From positions 1 to 36,304 of the forward strand of contig CAKUAD010000017.1 in NCBI GenBank assembly GCA_934636265.1: 36,304 nucleotides of DNA. Reading direction: 5' to 3'. The notes beneath the pieces were generated by a model. The model was not told the DNA's origin, did no database searches, and was given only the letters and a program-made list of their open reading frames with translations. Of the stretch, positions 33,319-36,304 are shown one piece after another. Numbering within the stretch: position 1 is the first letter of the stretch; each line of letters opens with the position of its first letter. The position numbers and the translations under genes are program-made. The DNA comes from an uncultured Flavobacterium sp. (GTDB taxonomy: Bacteria > Bacteroidota > Bacteroidia > Flavobacteriales > Flavobacteriaceae).

Positions 33319-33740
33319 GCATACAAAGCATACAAGCTGAAATCGTCGATGAATTCTCAATGTTTGATGATTGGGATGAGCGCTTTCAGTACGTCATCGA
33401 TCTGGGAAAAGGACTTCCGCTGATTGACCAGCAATACAAAACCGACGACAACATCATCAAGGGTTGTCAGTCAAAAGTTTGGTTGCACGCCGGCTACAAC
33501 GACGGGAAAGTGGTGTTTACGGCTGATTCGGACGCCATCATCACCAAGGGCATCATTGCGATTCTCATCCGCGTGTTTTCAAACCAGACGCCCGATGACA
33601 TCCTTAAGGCCGACACCGCCTTTATAGAGGAAATCGGTTTAAAGGAACACCTTTCGCCCACGCGGGCCAATGGATTGGTGTCTATGATCAAACAAATTAA
33701 AATGTACGCACTGGCTTATTCGGCCGGCGCAAAACGATAA
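33315..33740 (+). CDS. sufE: Sulfur acceptor protein SufE
   Basis: Accepts persulfide sulfur from SufS and passes it to SufBCD. It has 141 residues, the normal length. The acceptor Cys51 lies in the family motif GCQSKVWL. SIQAEIVDEFSMFDDWDERF near the N-terminus and LSPTRANGLVSMIKQIK near the C-terminus are typical. The ATG overlaps the preceding stop (ATGA), and the next gene starts three bases after its stop. Confidence 0.97.
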   Translation: MSIQSIQAEIVDEFSMFDDWDERFQYVIDLGKGLPLIDQQYKTDDNIIKGCQSKVWLHAGYNDGKVVFTADSDAIITKGIIAILIRVFSNQTPDDILKADTAFIEEIGLKEHLSPTRANGLVSMIKQIKMYALAYSAGAKR

Positions 33741-33743
33741 GTT

Positions 33744-34067
33744 ATGGAACAAGAAATCGATACAAACCAACTCGGGGAACAAATCGTTAAAGTACTCAAA
33801 GGCATTTACGATCCGGAAATTCCCGTTGATATTTACGAACTCGGGCTTATCTATGACGTGATGGTAAGCACTGATTATGAAGTGAAAATCCTCATGACGC
33901 TTACCTCACCTAACTGTCCCGTGGCCGAATCACTGCCGCGTGAGGTAGAGGACAAGGTGCGCAAAATTGAAAACATCAAAGACGTTGAGGTCGAGATTAC
34001 TTTTGATCCGCCCTGGAGCAAAGACTTGATGAGTGAAGAGGCCAAACTAGAACTGGGAATGTTGTAA
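33744..34067 (+). CDS. MIP18/SufT-like Fe-S maturation protein (DUF59)
   Basis: A 107-residue protein of the DUF59 (MIP18) family, whose members such as SufT act in Fe-S cluster maturation or transfer. The motif VLKGIYDPEIPVDIYELGLI and the conserved Cys58 in LTSPNCPVAESLP are present, with FDPPWSKDLMSEEAKLELG at the C-terminus. Location in the suf operon supports that role. The stop overlaps the next start by one base (TAATG). Confidence 0.93.
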   Translation: MEQEIDTNQLGEQIVKVLKGIYDPEIPVDIYELGLIYDVMVSTDYEVKILMTLTSPNCPVAESLPREVEDKVRKIENIKDVEVEITFDPPWSKDLMSEEAKLELGML

Positions 34068-34576
34068 TGGACAGCGAGATTGTCAATCGCGTAGCTGCCA
34101 GCGCGCTCGAGGTTTTTGATCTGGAGGATTATTATCCCGATGGTCGTCGCATTAGTCTCGACCTTGCGCAATGGCTGGAAGAAGGTTTGATCCTTCGTGA
34201 AAAACCATTCCGCGAGGCGCTTAAAAACCACGATTGGTCGTCGTATCAAAAAGCGTATGTGGCGCTTTTTTGTTCCACCGATGCCATTGTTCCAGCCTGG
34301 GCCACAATCCTGGTTGCGACGCATCTCAACGAATACGCCCGCCGCGTGGTTTCAGGAAGTCTGGAAGATATTGACACTGAACTGTATGCCGAGATTCTTC
34401 CCCAAATCGATTATGAAGCATACCGCGACAAACCAGTCATTATCAAGGGTTGTTCGCGCAAGCCGGTGCCAACGTCGGCCTACCTTATGGCGGCAAGCCA
34501 TCTGCAGCGCGTAGCCAAAAGCATTATGTATGGCGAGGCGTGTTCGGCGGTGCCACTTTACAAGCGTAAATCGTAA
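34067..34576 (+). CDS. DUF2480 family protein
   Basis: A 169-residue cytoplasmic protein of the Bacteroidetes-specific DUF2480 family, function unknown. Recognisable stretches are LDLAQWLEEGLILREKPFRE, AIVPAWATILVATHLNEYA and the C-terminal VIIKGCSRKPVPTSAYLMAA, with a Cys that might bind metal or sulfur. It overlaps the MIP18-like gene by one base, so it is translated as part of the suf operon and may serve Fe-S or sulfur metabolism (inference from context). Confidence 0.88.
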   Translation: MDSEIVNRVAASALEVFDLEDYYPDGRRISLDLAQWLEEGLILREKPFREALKNHDWSSYQKAYVALFCSTDAIVPAWATILVATHLNEYARRVVSGSLEDIDTELYAEILPQIDYEAYRDKPVIIKGCSRKPVPTSAYLMAASHLQRVAKSIMYGEACSAVPLYKRKS

Positions 34577-34587
34577 ATCAAAATAAA

Positions 34588-35469
34588 ATGAAACAGCTGA
34601 TTATTTTCCTGTGCCTCGCTGCCGGTTGGGCCGGATTTGCACAAGACGCTACCGCAGTGGCCGATACCACCAAACATTGGACGACCAAGGGAACCCTTAC
34701 GGCACTTTTTAACCAATCGACCTTTGACAACTGGCTGGCCGGTGGTGAAAACAACATTTCCGGGACAGCAGCCGTCAACTATGATTTTAATTACAAAAAA
34801 GACAATTGGAGTTGGGACAATAAAGTGATTGCATCATACGGGCTTGTCAAAACCAAGACGTCGTCATTTGCCAAGAAAACTGATGACCGATTGGAACTCA
34901 ACTCGCTTTTGGGTAAACGGGTCGAGCCAGAAAGCAAATGGTACTATTCGGCTTTTTTAAACTTTCGCACGCAATTCACAAAGGGCTACACTTACGGAAC
35001 CGATGTCAATGGCGCCGAAACCCGCGTCGAGTATACCAATTTCTTATCGCCGGCATATCTCTCATTTGGCCCGGGTATAATGTGGAAGCGCGATGACAAC
35101 CTTAAATTCAATCTGGCGCCTGCCACGTCAAAAATCACCATTGTCGACAAGTCATTTACCCTGCCGGAAGATGCGTATTTTGGAGTTCAAGAAGGCGAGT
35201 CCATCCGCTACGAGCTTGGTTTAAACGCATCGGGCTACTACAAGTTTGTCGTGATGGCCAACGTATCTTTCGAGAATATCCTGAACCTGTACTCAAATTA
35301 TCTGGAAGACCCGCAAAATGTCGATATTGATTATCAGTTAAACATTGTGCTGAAAATCAACAAATACTTAACGACAAATATTGCCTTCCAAACAATATAC
35401 GATGACAACGCCTATCGCGGATTCCAGGTCCGCCAGGTATTTGGAGTAGGGTTCAATTACGGATTCTAA
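34588..35469 (+). CDS. DUF3078 family outer-membrane-type protein
   Basis: A 293-residue exported protein of the DUF3078 family, unknown function, probably an outer-membrane beta-barrel. The signal peptide is about residues 1-18 (MKQLIIFLCLAAGWAGFA). Alternating aromatic/polar beta-strands follow, including WTTKGTLTALFNQSTFDNWL, ISGTAAVNYDFNYKKDNWSW and WYYSAFLNFRTQF. It ends in the C-terminal aromatic GVGFNYGF, typical of barrel proteins. It lies 11 bases downstream of DUF2480 and ends the plus-strand run. hflX converges on it 19 bases later. Confidence 0.9.
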   Translation: MKQLIIFLCLAAGWAGFAQDATAVADTTKHWTTKGTLTALFNQSTFDNWLAGGENNISGTAAVNYDFNYKKDNWSWDNKVIASYGLVKTKTSSFAKKTDDRLELNSLLGKRVEPESKWYYSAFLNFRTQFTKGYTYGTDVNGAETRVEYTNFLSPAYLSFGPGIMWKRDDNLKFNLAPATSKITIVDKSFTLPEDAYFGVQEGESIRYELGLNASGYYKFVVMANVSFENILNLYSNYLEDPQNVDIDYQLNIVLKINKYLTTNIAFQTIYDDNAYRGFQVRQVFGVGFNYGF

Positions 35470-35488
35470 GTTAGTCTTAAAGTTGCAA

Positions 35489-36304
35489 CTATGACTTTTC
35501 CTCTTCGGCGTGATCGTAATCCGGATATAGGAAATTGTTGTACGGGAATCGGGTGATGTGGATTTTCCGGACGGCTTCATATACGCGGCGTCGGAATTCC
35601 TCAAAATTTTGTTTTTCAGTGGCCGATATGAACAGTGCATTGTCGGCACCCACGTTAGACATCCAAGTTTGCTTCCATTCCTCGAGGGTGTAATGGCGAC
35701 GGGTGCGTTCGGTCATGAGGTCATCGTCCTCAATCACCAGTGGCCGATAGGCGTCAATCTTGTTGAAAATCATCAAGGTAGGCTTATCGGCGCTTTTGAT
35801 GTCCGCAAGGGTCTGGTTGACTGATTCGATGTGATCCTCAAAATCCGGATGTGAAATATCCACTACGTGCAGCAGCAAATCGGCTTCGCGCACTTCATCA
35901 AGCGTACTTTTAAACGATTCCACCAATTGCGTGGGAAGTTTACGGATAAACCCAACCGTATCTGACAAAAGAAACGGAAGGTTTTTGATGACTACCTTGC
36001 GCACCGTGGTGTCGAGCGTCGCAAAAAGCTTGTTTTCAACAAAAACGTCACTTTTGCCAATGGCGTTCATCAGGGTCGATTTGCCTACGTTGGTGTAGCC
36101 TACCAGTGCAACCCTGACCATGGCCCCGCGGTTGCTGCGCTGAATGGCCATTTGTTTGTCGATGGTTTTAATCTTGTCCTTTAGCAAGGCGATGCGATCG
36201 CGGACAATCCGGCGGTCAGTTTCAATTTCCGTTTCACCCGGACCACGCATCCCGATACCACCACGCTGGCGTTCAAGGTGGGTCCACATTCCCGATAATC
36301 TGGG
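35489..36304 (-). CDS. hflX: Ribosome-associated GTPase HflX, N-terminus cut by window edge
   Basis: GTPase of the Obg-HflX class that binds the 50S subunit and can split or rescue stalled ribosomes. The frame is open to the window edge, beginning PRLSGMWTHLERQRGGIGMR in the linker before the G domain, so 271 residues of an expected 400 or so are here. G1 is GYTNVGKST, G3 is SDTVGFIRKLPTQLVESFKS and G4 is NKID; SATEK supplies G5. After the G domain the C-terminal tail includes FPYNNFLYPDYDHAEEEKS. The gene is truncated only by the window. Confidence 0.95.
   Translation of the reverse strand, partial: PRLSGMWTHLERQRGGIGMRGPGETEIETDRRIVRDRIALLKDKIKTIDKQMAIQRSNRGAMVRVALVGYTNVGKSTLMNAIGKSDVFVENKLFATLDTTVRKVVIKNLPFLLSDTVGFIRKLPTQLVESFKSTLDEVREADLLLHVVDISHPDFEDHIESVNQTLADIKSADKPTLMIFNKIDAYRPLVIEDDDLMTERTRRHYTLEEWKQTWMSNVGADNALFISATEKQNFEEFRRRVYEAVRKIHITRFPYNNFLYPDYDHAEEEKS

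Overview
The window looks like chromosomal DNA of a Flavobacteriaceae-type Bacteroidetes, probably Flavobacterium or a close relative. The evidence is: families largely confined to this phylum (DUF4175, DUF4837, DUF2480, DUF3078, OmpH-like lipoproteins); several genes preceded by the Bacteroidetes -7 element TAnnTTTG (often TATCTTTG or TACCTTTG) a few bases before the start codon; few Shine-Dalgarno sequences; and a complete SUF iron-sulfur operon of the flavobacterial type. GC content looks close to half by eye, high for the genus (not computed). No rRNA, recognised tRNA, CRISPR, prophage or intact insertion sequence was found.

Layout. (1) 1-1201, minus: most of gltX, with its C-terminus outside the window. 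(2) 1339-6987, plus: a tightly overlapping run of DUF4175 coiled-coil membrane protein, ybeY and mnmG (gidA). mnmG is bracketed exactly by two parS-like sites (5094-5109 and 6988-7003), which suggests the origin region is nearby. (3) 7045-10821, plus: SAM methyltransferase, OmpH-like lipoprotein, and a PIF1/RecD-type helicase with a C-terminal HTH. (4) 10784-12358, minus: holB (delta prime) and a DoxX-like membrane protein, divergent from pgk (12428-13618, plus). (5) 13867-17256, plus: lytic transglycosylase with four LysM repeats, DUF4837 lipoprotein and an ElaA-type acetyltransferase. A strong terminator lies inside the DUF4837 signal-peptide codons. (6) 17253-20932, minus: rnpA, DUF4349 lipoprotein, S41 protease and a double OmpA-domain protein in one unit. 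(7) 20933-21178: a gap that may encode a plus-strand small RNA. (8) 21179-25536, minus: MBL hydrolase, S8 protease and M1 peptidase. (9) 25703-35469, plus: the SUF region, sufA - (broken four-helix-bundle cassette) - sufB - sufC - sufD - (palindromic repeat and an unknown lipoprotein gene) - sufS - small lipoprotein - sufE - MIP18/SufT-like - DUF2480 - DUF3078. (10) 35489-36304, minus: C-terminal two thirds of hflX.

How the genes work together. SufS takes sulfur from cysteine, SufE passes it to the SufBCD scaffold, and SufA and the MIP18/SufT-like protein act in cluster transfer or maturation. The operon is interrupted twice by accessory DNA. The first insert is a dead four-helix-bundle (23S rRNA intervening-sequence-protein type) gene with two reconstructable one-base deletions, flanked by 23-base inverted repeats whose right arm ends five bases before the sufB start codon. 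The second is a GC-rich palindromic repeat next to an unrecognised lipoprotein gene. The other regions are housekeeping (translation, tRNA modification, replication clamp loading, glycolysis) mixed with envelope and secreted proteins.

I did not find an undescribed multi-gene system. The observations most worth checking are the parS bracketing of mnmG, the small-RNA candidate at about 21053-21176, the terminator inside a signal peptide, and the two insertions in the suf operon.
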